This document shows, in pieces, positions 1 through 6,677 of a DNA stretch of 6,677 nt. Each line of letters starts with the position of its first letter. Positions within the stretch are counted from its first letter, which is position 1. The translations under genes were made by a program, and so were the position numbers. Below the pieces are notes generated by a model. The model made no database searches. It saw only the letters and a list, made by a program, of their open reading frames with translations, and was not told the DNA's origin. The stretch comes from Chloroflexota bacterium. GTDB lineage: Bacteria > Chloroflexota > Dehalococcoidia > DSTF01 > JACRBR01. Where the stretch lies: contig JAKAMA010000138.1 in the NCBI GenBank assembly GCA_021813085.1, positions 1 to 6,677 of the forward strand, given 5' to 3'.

Positions 1-244
1 ACATCGCACGGGGCTGGACGCCGCCGAGCTGACACTCGATGAGGCAGGCGACCCCCTGTTCGTGGGCGAAGTCAACCACATCACGGAACGCCGGCTCAAC
101 GACCGTCTGGATCATGCGGCGAAACGTCTGCGCGATCGGTGTGCGGACGCCGATGGCGCCGCGGCGAAGCTCCGAACGCTGCCGCGCGTGGACGATGCGC
201 GCCTTCCAGTCCTCGGTCACGGCGGACCCCCACGATCCCATCAT
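1..244 (-). CDS. Unrecognised protein, N-terminal part (runs off left edge)
   Basis: I do not recognise this family. An open frame on the minus strand gives 81 residues from the ATG at 244 to the window edge with no stop. Two ATGs stand in tandem (244 and 241), and a GTG at 220 is a third candidate with a weak GGGGGT a few bases upstream, so the true start is uncertain. The product looks like a genuine soluble protein: a basic, helical first half (WKARIVHARQRSELRRGAIG), then RTPIAQTFRRMIQTVVEPAF, then a strand-like FAHEQGVACLIECQLGG. No signal peptide or membrane segment is visible. Third codon positions are mostly G or C in this frame. The start lies 28 bases after the stop of the degenerate GGDEF gene on the same strand, so co-transcription is likely and the two may act together. 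The C-terminal part is outside the window. That it is a gene is fairly sure; its function is unknown. Confidence 0.65.
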   Translation of the reverse strand, partial: MMGSWGSAVTEDWKARIVHARQRSELRRGAIGVRTPIAQTFRRMIQTVVEPAFRDVVDFAHEQGVACLIECQLGGVQPRAM

Positions 245-272
245 CGGCGCCAGCCGGCGCTCCGCGCCAGCA

Positions 273-740
273 TCACGCGCTCCGCTCGAAGGCGCGGCGG
301 CGGGGCGCACCGGCGCCTGCGTCGCGCCAGCCGCTCGTCAGCAGGTGGGAGATCTCGGCGGCATCACGCGGGTAGCTGAGCATCCGCGCGCTCCAGCGGA
401 CAGCGTGGACGGGCGCATCATCGAGCTTCGAGAGGATGCGGGCGGCGGCCTGCTCGAGCGCGCTCGCGTCCTGGTGCGGGAGCACGATCCCGACACGGCC
501 CGGGCCGACGACGCCACCCAGGTCGGTGCTGCGGATCACCGACGGCACGACGGCCATCGCCTCCTCCAGCGCGCGCTCGGGCGCGTGCTTGCCGGCCTCC
601 CGTTCCACCTCGAGCAAGAAGAGCCCGAAGGGGATGCCGTAGCGCGCGGCGCGGTTCGCCTCATCGAGCACGCGCAGCCAGAAGTACCAGCCGACGTGCA
701 GGCCGGTGTTGGGGTCGATGAGCACCCAGCGTTCGTCCAT
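273..740 (-). CDS. Degenerate GGDEF-domain protein (signature lost)
   Basis: This is a stand-alone 155-residue protein with the layout of a diguanylate cyclase GGDEF domain but without the catalytic signature. Seen in sequence: the N-terminal DPNTGLHVGWYFWLRVLDEA (9-28) matches the family's D-x-L-T-G-L-x-N-x-x-x-F start. RAARYGIPFGLFLLEVE (30-46) matches the RA-x-R-Y-G-x-P-F-x-L-L-L-x-D-x-D strand. IRSTD (69-73) matches the helix before the active-site hairpin. MLSYPRDAAEISHLL (120-134) matches the conserved G-x-A-x-Y-P-x-D-G-x-x-x-x-x-L-L end. Where GG[DE]EF belongs the sequence reads GPGRVGIVLPH (79-89), and the metal-binding aspartate of strand 1 is Glu. Synthesis of cyclic di-GMP is therefore very unlikely; a binding, scaffold or regulatory role is an inference. 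The ATG at 740 was chosen because family similarity begins eight residues later and the longer frame upstream is antisense to the gene at 876. It probably heads an operon with the gene at 244-1. No sensor domain or membrane segment is attached. Confidence 0.78.
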   Translation of the reverse strand: MDERWVLIDPNTGLHVGWYFWLRVLDEANRAARYGIPFGLFLLEVEREAGKHAPERALEEAMAVVPSVIRSTDLGGVVGPGRVGIVLPHQDASALEQAAARILSKLDDAPVHAVRWSARMLSYPRDAAEISHLLTSGWRDAGAGAPRRRAFERSA

Positions 741-776
741 CACGTCTATTGTCGGCGCTGCCGGGCCGCCCGTGCA
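741..776 (-). promoter_or_regulatory. Candidate leaderless promoter of the GGDEF-like gene
   Basis: Reading the minus strand, GACAAT (753-748, four of six matches to TATAAT) ends seven bases before the ATG at 740. A poor -35 candidate, TGCACG, lies at 776-771 with 17-base spacing. No Shine-Dalgarno sequence precedes the ATG. Transcription would start within a base or two of the start codon. The element is weak alone and gains support from the similar layout upstream of the genes at 876 and 5207. Confidence 0.35.
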
Positions 777-839
777 GGCGTCCCGAATGCGCCGCTGCGC
801 CGCGTTCGGCCTCGTTATGTCACTTGGTGTGCCCGAAGG

Positions 840-875
840 TTGCCCGTCCGCGAGTCTTCGTCTACGCTCACGGCG
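840..875 (+). promoter_or_regulatory. Candidate leaderless promoter of the 103-residue gene
   Basis: TTGCCC (840-845, four of six matches to TTGACA) and TACGCT (863-868, fits T-A-N-N-N-T) are separated by exactly 17 bases. The -10 element ends seven bases before the ATG at 876, placing the predicted transcription start at about 875. The leader would be zero or one base long, which fits the absence of a Shine-Dalgarno sequence. The region 741-875 is shared with the divergent GGDEF-like gene. Confidence 0.5.
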
Positions 876-1187
876 ATGCCGTACGAACCGATGGTGGGGA
901 CGCCGCTGCGCTTTCCCCCGGGGCGCGTGGCGGTCCGGCTCGACGAAGGCCATCGGCTGGCCTATCGGCGGCTGTACCAGCACTACCAGAGCGTGCTGGC
1001 AGGGCTGCCGGTGCTTCGCGACCGGGACTTCGACGGGCGGGCCGTGCGGATGACGGCGCGGGAGCTGGCGGCGCTCAACCAGGCATTCGCCGGACTCGAA
1101 GGGCCCGCGAGCGCGCCGCACGATGCATTCCAGGCGCAGGAGCAGGTACGGACGCGCCTGTTCAAGCGCCTGCAGTTTCTGTCCTGA
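876..1187 (+). CDS. Conserved-looking small protein of unknown function (103 aa)
   Basis: I do not recognise this family. The product is a basic, soluble protein of 103 residues with no signal peptide, membrane segment or cysteine. A short N-terminal strand region (TPLRFPPGRVAVRL, 9-22) is followed by a likely helix HRLAYRRLYQHYQSVLAGL (26-44), a charged turn RDRDFDG, a second helix TARELAALNQAFAGL (60-74) and a C-terminal helix QAQEQVRTRLFKRLQFL (86-102). The ATG at 876 is preferred over that at 891 because it sits directly behind a good -35/-10 pair. Upstream extension of the frame has no coding character. Codons in this frame nearly always end in G or C, supporting this strand over the overlapping minus frame. 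It lies 31 bases before the 21-residue lysine-rich ORF and is probably co-transcribed with it. The function is open. The helical, basic C-terminal half could bind nucleic acid or a partner, but nothing proves that. Confidence 0.65.
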   Translation: MPYEPMVGTPLRFPPGRVAVRLDEGHRLAYRRLYQHYQSVLAGLPVLRDRDFDGRAVRMTARELAALNQAFAGLEGPASAPHDAFQAQEQVRTRLFKRLQFLS

Positions 1188-1206
1188 CCCCCGCGCGGGG
1201 CGAGAA

Positions 1207-1213
1207 GGGAGGA
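1207..1213 (+). promoter_or_regulatory. Strong Shine-Dalgarno of the lysine-rich microprotein
   Basis: The GGGAGGA at 1207-1213 contains GGAGG (1208-1212), a full complement to the 16S anti-Shine-Dalgarno core. It lies six bases before the ATG at 1219. It is the best ribosome binding site in the window and is the main evidence that the 21-codon ORF is translated. Confidence 0.75.
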
Positions 1214-1218
1214 ACGCC

Positions 1219-1284
1219 ATGGGCAAGAAGGACAAGGGCGGCCGCGAGGCGAAGAAGCCAAAGCAGAACAAGCCGAAGAAGTAG
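1219..1284 (+). CDS. Lysine-rich 21-residue microprotein
   Basis: This is a complete 21-codon ORF. It begins MGKKDKGGREAKKPKQ and ends NKPKK, and contains nine lysines, one arginine and two acidic residues. It is strongly basic and almost certainly disordered. The ideal Shine-Dalgarno site directly upstream, the use of AAG for every lysine (as expected in a GC-rich genome), and the position 31 bases after a gene on the same strand all argue that it is real. From memory, short proteins with a KxDKGGRE-KKPK pattern occur as hypothetical entries in several bacterial groups; this is recollection and was not searched. A role in binding RNA, DNA or ribosomes would suit the charge but is speculation. 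The alternative is a chance ORF behind a chance GGAGG, which I think less likely. Confidence 0.65.
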   Translation: MGKKDKGGREAKKPKQNKPKK

Positions 1285-1453
1285 CGCCCGCAGTCCGGCG
1301 GATGCCGCCTCGGCATGTGCCGTTATGTCGTGTTATGATGCCTGAGCCGCAGTACTTCTTGCGCCGGCATCATTTGCATTGCGTTAGACTGCAAGGCAGA
1401 TGGGCGCAGGGGCCCCGCGGTTCACCGGGAGCAGGCCCGAGGGGGACAGGTCG
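1285..1453 (+). promoter_or_regulatory. Intergenic leader of the NTF2-like gene, with two -10 candidates
   Basis: No gene is supported in this stretch of 169 bases. TATGAT at 1334-1339 matches five of six bases of the -10 consensus but has no convincing -35; starting there would give a leader of about 108 bases. TAGACT at 1385-1390 is a second candidate and ends nine bases before an in-frame ATG at 1400. The hexamer GTTATG is repeated with exact 10-base spacing (1322-1327 and 1332-1337) at the first candidate. Which promoter is used cannot be decided from sequence. Confidence 0.35.
1302..1316 (+). terminator. Weak hairpin after the microprotein gene
   Basis: ATGCCG and CGGCAT form a perfect six-base stem with a CCT loop, 17 bases after the microprotein stop. 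It is not followed by a T-tract (GTGCCGTTATGT), so it may be an RNA 3'-end stabiliser, a weak terminator or chance. An alternative pairing (GGCGG/CCGCC) overlaps it. Confidence 0.25.
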
Positions 1454-1921
1454 ATGGCTAGTTCGGTACCGAGCCAGTTGCTCACTGCCATCAAGGCGCG
1501 GAGGTTCAGCGCCGTCGCAAGGCTGTTTGCGCCGGACGTCCAGTTCGAGGCGTGGAACCCCAGCGGGCGCTGGGTCGCCGAGGATCCCCTGACGGCGGCA
1601 CGGATCATCGAGGTCTGGTTCACGCCCGGCTCCGGTTCCAGCGTCGTGTGGAGCAACGAGACGAACGGCGCGCGCGGCGCGGCGACACTCGAGTTCGAGA
1701 TGGCGTGGAAGGCGCCGCCCGATGAGCAGCCGCGCACGCTGCGCCAGGTGTACCTCCTGACCATCAACAAGGCGGGCAAGATCGCCAGCGCGCGGGTCTA
1801 CTGCCCGGGCCTCCACACGGAGTTCCCCGAGGTCGACCTGGAGAAGCAGCGGCGGCAGAAGGGCCTCGCGGCGGCGATCCCGAAGGCGGCGGCGGGCAAG
1901 GTCGTGGTGAAGGCCAGCTAA
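1454..1921 (+). CDS. NTF2/SnoaL-like domain protein
   Basis: The product is 155 residues long and resembles the NTF2-like (SnoaL/ketosteroid-isomerase-fold) superfamily of small cone-shaped alpha+beta proteins. Seen in sequence: an opening helix LLTAIKARRFSAVARLFAPD (9-28), the characteristic LFAPDVQFEAWNPSG turn into strand 1, then alternating helix and strands with GAATLEFEMAWK and RQVYLLTINKAGKIASARVY (positions about 75-117). The AGKIASARVYCPG end is typical of the last beta-hairpin of the fold. The C-terminus is a charged, Ala/Lys-rich tail (EKQRRQKGLAAAIPKAAAGK). The ATG at 1454 has GAGGGGG eight bases upstream. An in-frame ATG at 1400 would add 18 residues without domain character but lies close behind a -10-like TAGACT, so it cannot be excluded. 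NTF2-like proteins are enzymes or ligand binders with varied substrates; no catalytic residues can be assigned here. It is convergent with the large regulator. Confidence 0.7.
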   Translation: MASSVPSQLLTAIKARRFSAVARLFAPDVQFEAWNPSGRWVAEDPLTAARIIEVWFTPGSGSSVVWSNETNGARGAATLEFEMAWKAPPDEQPRTLRQVYLLTINKAGKIASARVYCPGLHTEFPEVDLEKQRRQKGLAAAIPKAAAGKVVVKAS

Positions 1922-1936
1922 CCCGCGGAATCATTC

Positions 1937-1985
1937 CTTCTCTCAAGAAGCACGCACGCACAGCCGGGGGCGGCAGTGCTCCGGC
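1937..1985. terminator. Possible weak hairpins between convergent genes
   Basis: The 88 bases between the two converging stops (1922-2009) contain CTTCT/AGAAG around a four-base loop (1937-1950) and GCCGGG pairing with TCCGGC (1963-1968 with 1980-1985). Neither is followed by a T-run on either strand. One of them may end transcription from one or both sides, but termination could equally be Rho-dependent. No gene is seen in this gap. Confidence 0.25.
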
Positions 1986-2009
1986 GGCGGGCCGCAGGGC
2001 GCTGCGTGA

Positions 2010-5000
2010 TCACCGCGCGCCCTCGTGATAGAGGGCGGTGAGGCGCTCCGACGGTTCTTCGTCCAGCTCATCGCGGAGGAGCTGGCGGAAGCGGCGGTAG
2101 TGGCGGGCGGCCGCCGGTGGGTCGTTCAGTCCCAGATGGCAGCGCATGATGCCGAACGCCGCGGCGTCGCTGTAGGCGTCAATGCCTTCGAGCGCCTTGA
2201 ACAGCATCAGCGCCTCCTCGAAGGCACCGGCGCGGAGCCTGCTCGCCGCAAGCTCGTTGAGCGCCTCGACGTAGCGGTCTTCAAGCGCCCGGCGCAGCGG
2301 CTCGGCCCACTCGCTGTAGGTCGATGACAGGAAGGGCCCCTTGTAGAGGGCGACCGCCTCCTCCATCCGCGCGATGCGGGCGGCCTCGTCGCGCGTGGTG
2401 TCGGCCTCGTCCATGGCGCGTTGAAACGCGGCGAGATCCGAGTCGAAGGCCCCTCGCGGGTTCAGGGCGTAGCTGCCATCGGACTCACGCACGACGCACT
2501 CGTGGAACAGGGCGCGGCGCAGCCGGTAGAGGCTGGAGTGGAAGTTGCTGTTGCACTTCGACTCCGGCAGGTCCGGCCAGAGCGCGGTGAAGATGGCCTC
2601 CTTGCCGGCCGGCTCGCCCTTCGCCAGGAGAAAGAAGAACATCTCCTTGCTCTTCTCGCTGCGCCACTCGAGGTCGGACACCTGGCGCTCGCCGACGAGG
2701 ACGGCGCCGCGTCCGAAGCCAAAGGCCTGGACCGGCGGGAGCATGTCCGACCCGGCGGCCCGCGGGGCGGCACGCGGGGCGGCGGCACGCGGATGGCCGG
2801 CGGTGGTGAGGTCGGTCAGGAACCCCTCGGCGATGTGCCGGACGAGGGCGTACCCCACCAATTCCTTCGCGCGCGCGGCGTGGGGGCGCAGGAAGCGGCG
2901 ATAGCCAAGCTGCTCGCAGAGGGCGGCAACGCGCTCGACCTCCGCCATGGCTTTGCGGGGCTGATGGGACTCATACAACGCGCGCGCGCGGAGGAACGAC
3001 GCCACGGCCATGCCATGCCGGTCGTCCGCCGCCGCGAGGTGACGCCCGGCGGCGTCGAGCTGCTTCAGCGCCTGCACCGGGTCGCCCTTCGCGAGCGCGA
3101 GCTGGGCCGCGGCCAGCGCGTGCTGGGCGATCCTGCCCGGGGCGTCGGACGCCTTCGGCGCGACGGTCTTGAGGAGACGCGCGGCCTCCTCGCCCTGGCC
3201 GAGCGCCAGGCGCGCCATCGCGTGGCCTTCGGTGATCGCCGCGACCAGGTACGGCACCTGGAGCCCGGCGAGCACGGGCTGCAGCTCCGCGTAGACGGCA
3301 AGGCTGTCCTCGTAGCGGCCCATGTCCCGGTACGTCTCGGCGATGCCGGCGAGGATCGACGCCTCGTACGCCGACGCGCCCGCGCCGCGGACCAGCCGCA
3401 GGCCGCGCTCGTAGACCTGGAGCGCCTGCTCGTACTCCCCCAGCTCGTAATAGAGCATGCCGGTGTTGTTGAGGGTGAGGCCGAGGTCAAAGGTGTTACC
3501 GGCGCGCTCGAACGCCGACTGGGCGCGCTGGAGCGAGGCGAGCGCCTGCAGCCGGTCGCCACGACGGGCGTAGCACTGGCCGAGCGACACGCAGGTGTTG
3601 CCGATGCCCTGCAGGTCGCCGACCTGCTCGAGCACGCGACGCGCCTCTTCGAGCTCATCGGTCGCGGCGTCGAGGTCGCCCATGATGGTGTGGGTGACGC
3701 CGATGTTGCGGAGCGCATCGCCGGCGAGCTGGAGGTCGTCCTCCCCGGAGAACTCGATGAGCGTGCGGGCCTCGCCGAAGGTCGCGAGCGCCTCGTCGTA
3801 GTAGCCCTTGCGGCGCTGCGTCTCGCCGCGCACGAAGAGCGCCTGCACGAGGCCGTGCGTGTCCCCCTGCTCCCGGAGCACGCGCAGCGCGTCCTCGATG
3901 AGGCGCAGCGCCTCGTCGAACTCCTGGAGCTTGTAGGAGGCGCGGGCGCGCCAGACCTGCAGGTTCGGGCGGCCGGCCTGGGCCGACGCCGGGAGGCGGT
4001 CGATCCAGTCCGCGAGGGCGCGCGCCTGCCCCTGCTGGATCAGCCGTGGGGCGATGGTCTCGACGAGTCCGGCCGCCTGTTCCCACGCTTCGAGGTCGAA
4101 GAGCAGCTCGGCGGCCTCGTTCAGGAGCCCGAAGCGCAGCAGCGCGTCCGAGGCGTCGCGGCCGGCGCGCGCATAGCCCTCCACGTCCTCGGCGCGGAAC
4201 TCCTCCATAAGGAGGGTGCGCAGGAGCTGGTGGCAGCGGTAGGTCGGCGGGTCGTCGGCGTACTGCGAGACGAAGAGGACGCGGGCCGACGCGTCCTTCA
4301 GCAAGTGCTCGCTGTCTCGCCGCCCCGTCACCTCGTCGCAGAGGGCGGGCGTCCAGACGGGCAGGAGCGAGACGGCGCGCAGGAACACGCGCAGCTCGTC
4401 GGGGACGGCGCTCAGCGCTTCGCCGTGGACGTATTCGGCGAGGGACAGGCCGACATTGGCGCCGGTGGCGGCGCCGGGCGCACCGCCCCCGCTGCCGACG
4501 CCAAGGATGAGGGACGCGGCCCAGCCCTCGCTCCGCTCGTAGAGGGCTTCTGCCTCGTCCTCGGACACGGCACGGCCGAGGGTGCCCAGGAGCTCGCGCA
4601 CCTCGCGGGCGGTGAAGGCCAGATCCTCGGCGCCGATCGTCGCCACCTCGCGGCGGGCGATGAGGCGCGACAGCGACGGCACCGGCGGCCGCGTGCGGGA
4701 CGTCATGACGATGTGCAGGTTCTCCGGTGCGCGTTCGAGCAGGGTGCCGAGCAGCACCATCACGGGCTCGCACGCCTGCACGATGTGCACGTCATCGAGC
4801 ACGAGGACGGTGTAGTCCCCCTGCTCGGCGACCATGTTGATCACAACGGCGGCGACCGTGCGGGGATGCCAGAATCGCTCGTCGCCAAGCGGCGGGTCGA
4901 CGCCGAAGCGGAGGGCGAGCGCGCCCGCGAGGGCGCGCGTGAACGACGGCAGGTCGGCGTCCCAGTCGTCGAGCGAGACCCACACGGCAGCGAAGTCGGA

Positions 5001-5207
5001 GGACTGGAGCCAGTCCACCACGAGCGTCGTCTTGCCATAGCCCGCGGGCGCCGCGATCAGTGTGCCCTTGCCGCCGATGGCGGTGTCGATGAGCGCATTC
5101 AGGCGCGGACGGCGGACGACGTCGGCGCGCCTTCGCGGCACCGCGAACTTCGACGTGAGGACGGCGGCCGGCTGGCCGTGCGCGGCCGCGGGATCTCCCC
5201 TCTCCAT
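2010..5207 (-). CDS. MalT-like STAND ATPase/TPR regulator with C-terminal BTAD output
   Basis: This 1065-residue protein is a probable signal-integrating transcription activator of the cytoplasm. The N-terminus (16-36, [20 protein letters not shown]) is the typical start of MalT/LAL regulators. A P-loop ATPase follows with Walker [10 protein letters not shown] (53-61), Walker B VLVLDDVH (134-141) and the sensor-like IVMTSRTRP (166-174). Then come a winged-helix region (about 260-345), roughly nine TPR-like repeats (about 415-770), an Ala/Pro-rich linker (806-820), an OmpR/SARP-type winged helix (about 826-918, with LWPDLPES and SLYRLRRAL) and a BTAD helical domain (about 922-1065). In this family ATP binding and an inducer acting on the TPR sensor drive oligomerisation and DNA binding; MalT itself uses a LuxR helix-turn-helix, which is absent here. 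The order is the reverse of AfsR, where SARP/BTAD is N-terminal. The inducer and targets are unknown. The start is supported by family alignment and by a TATAAT immediately upstream. It lies 173 bases after clpX and appears to be a separate transcript. Confidence 0.93.
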   Translation of the reverse strand: MERGDPAAAHGQPAAVLTSKFAVPRRRADVVRRPRLNALIDTAIGGKGTLIAAPAGYGKTTLVVDWLQSSDFAAVWVSLDDWDADLPSFTRALAGALALRFGVDPPLGDERFWHPRTVAAVVINMVAEQGDYTVLVLDDVHIVQACEPVMVLLGTLLERAPENLHIVMTSRTRPPVPSLSRLIARREVATIGAEDLAFTAREVRELLGTLGRAVSEDEAEALYERSEGWAASLILGVGSGGGAPGAATGANVGLSLAEYVHGEALSAVPDELRVFLRAVSLLPVWTPALCDEVTGRRDSEHLLKDASARVLFVSQYADDPPTYRCHQLLRTLLMEEFRAEDVEGYARAGRDASDALLRFGLLNEAAELLFDLEAWEQAAGLVETIAPRLIQQGQARALADWIDRLPASAQAGRPNLQVWRARASYKLQEFDEALRLIEDALRVLREQGDTHGLVQALFVRGETQRRKGYYDEALATFGEARTLIEFSGEDDLQLAGDALRNIGVTHTIMGDLDAATDELEEARRVLEQVGDLQGIGNTCVSLGQCYARRGDRLQALASLQRAQSAFERAGNTFDLGLTLNNTGMLYYELGEYEQALQVYERGLRLVRGAGASAYEASILAGIAETYRDMGRYEDSLAVYAELQPVLAGLQVPYLVAAITEGHAMARLALGQGEEAARLLKTVAPKASDAPGRIAQHALAAAQLALAKGDPVQALKQLDAAGRHLAAADDRHGMAVASFLRARALYESHQPRKAMAEVERVAALCEQLGYRRFLRPHAARAKELVGYALVRHIAEGFLTDLTTAGHPRAAAPRAAPRAAGSDMLPPVQAFGFGRGAVLVGERQVSDLEWRSEKSKEMFFFLLAKGEPAGKEAIFTALWPDLPESKCNSNFHSSLYRLRRALFHECVVRESDGSYALNPRGAFDSDLAAFQRAMDEADTTRDEAARIARMEEAVALYKGPFLSSTYSEWAEPLRRALEDRYVEALNELAASRLRAGAFEEALMLFKALEGIDAYSDAAAFGIMRCHLGLNDPPAAARHYRRFRQLLRDELDEEPSERLTALYHEGAR
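2754..2792 (-). repeat. PRAA-unit repeat encoding the inter-domain linker
   Basis: Three imperfect copies of a unit encoding Pro-Arg-Ala-Ala lie head to tail in the regulator frame (residues 806-818, [13 protein letters not shown]). They form a flexible linker between the TPR superhelix and the DNA-binding module. Such GC-rich repeats may expand or contract by slippage in units of 12-15 bases, changing linker length while keeping frame. Confidence 0.6.
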
Positions 5208-5244
5208 CGTCGGGGATTATACGGACTGGCGATGGCGGTGTGCC
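5208..5244 (-). promoter_or_regulatory. Leaderless-type promoter of the large regulator
   Basis: On the minus strand a perfect TATAAT (5221-5216) ends eight bases before the ATG at 5207. GGCACA (5244-5239) lies 17 bases upstream as a poor -35 (three of six). No Shine-Dalgarno sequence lies between TATAAT and ATG. The predicted transcript start is at 5208-5209, so the mRNA would be essentially leaderless. In a GC-rich region a perfect -10 at this place is unlikely to be chance. Confidence 0.6.
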
Positions 5245-5318
5245 GACTGCCGCGTAGGTGTGAGGGCACCCGGCACGCACCCATCGCGCATCCGGCCGGT
5301 ACAACGCGGTGTTCCGGG

Positions 5319-5348
5319 CAAGAAGGAAGGCCGCGCTTGCGGCCCCCC
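5319..5348 (-). terminator. Intrinsic terminator after clpX
   Basis: Read on the minus strand, GGGGGGCCGC and GCGGCCTTCC pair over ten bases (two of them G-U) around an AAGC loop, followed by TTCTTG. The hairpin begins 32 bases after the clpX stop. The U-tract is interrupted by C, so efficiency may be moderate. It separates clpX from the regulator downstream on the same strand. Confidence 0.6.
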
Positions 5349-5380
5349 GTTGTCCCTTGTGTGTCGCGCGTCTCCCGCGG

Positions 5381-6677
<1,297 letters not shown>

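Noticed and set aside
241..273. Short ORF starting at the ATG that overlaps the GGDEF-like stop (TGATG at 275-271)
   Set aside because: It ends after ten codons (stop at 243-241). The longer frame from 244 is the plausible gene.
39..875. Plus-strand open frames over the left end, including upstream extension of the 876 gene
   Set aside because: They are antisense to the degenerate GGDEF gene and the left-edge gene. Their translations are Ala/Arg-rich without family likeness.
741..1316. N-terminal extension of the GGDEF-like frame up to 1316
   Set aside because: The extra residues are Pro/Arg/His-rich without domain character and lie antisense to the genes at 876 and 1219, which have promoter and RBS support. 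The GGDEF similarity starts only at 740.
2010..5207. Reading the STAND/TPR protein as an antiphage (Avs-like) defence NTPase
   Set aside because: The C-terminus is a winged-helix plus BTAD DNA-binding module rather than a nuclease or membrane effector, and no defence genes are nearby.
4792..5304. Minus-strand frame starting at 5304, overlapping the start of the regulator
   Set aside because: It is out of frame with the P-loop ATPase and becomes a low-complexity Arg-rich translation; the in-frame MalT-like protein explains the region.

Overview
The window is very GC-rich bacterial chromosome. It suggests a member of the Chloroflexota, perhaps Thermomicrobia or Dehalococcoidia-like. That is an inference from three things: codons ending in G or C, several genes that appear to be read from leaderless promoters, and a large MalT-type ATPase/TPR regulator ending in a BTAD output module. 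Actinobacteria or Deinococcota remain possible. Nothing looks plasmid-borne or phage-derived, and no RNA gene, insertion sequence, CRISPR array or attachment site was found.

Left part, minus strand (1-740). A 155-residue protein with a degenerate GGDEF fold (273-740) is followed after 28 bases by an unrecognised gene (1-244) that runs off the left edge. The two probably form an operon.

Left-centre, plus strand (741-1921). A divergent intergenic region carries promoters for both directions. It leads into an unrecognised 103-residue gene (876-1187), then a 21-residue lysine-rich microprotein with a strong ribosome binding site (1219-1284), then a 169-base gap, then an NTF2/SnoaL-like protein of 155 residues (1454-1921).

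Centre and right, minus strand (2010-6677). A 1065-residue STAND-type transcription regulator (2010-5207) combines a MalT-like P-loop ATPase, a long TPR superhelix and a C-terminal winged helix plus BTAD. It faces the plus-strand genes convergently. Upstream of it lies clpX (5381 to beyond the right edge), the ATPase of the ClpXP protease. A GC-rich hairpin after clpX and a perfect TATAAT just before the regulator suggest that they are separate transcription units.

At least one gene, and probably three, have a -10-like hexamer ending 7-8 bases before the ATG and no Shine-Dalgarno sequence, so the start codon would be at or within two bases of the transcript end. Internal or second genes instead have purine-rich ribosome binding sites. 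No coherent new multi-gene system is evident. The best leads are the microprotein pair, the signature-less GGDEF protein with its unknown operon partner, and the leaderless promoter pattern.
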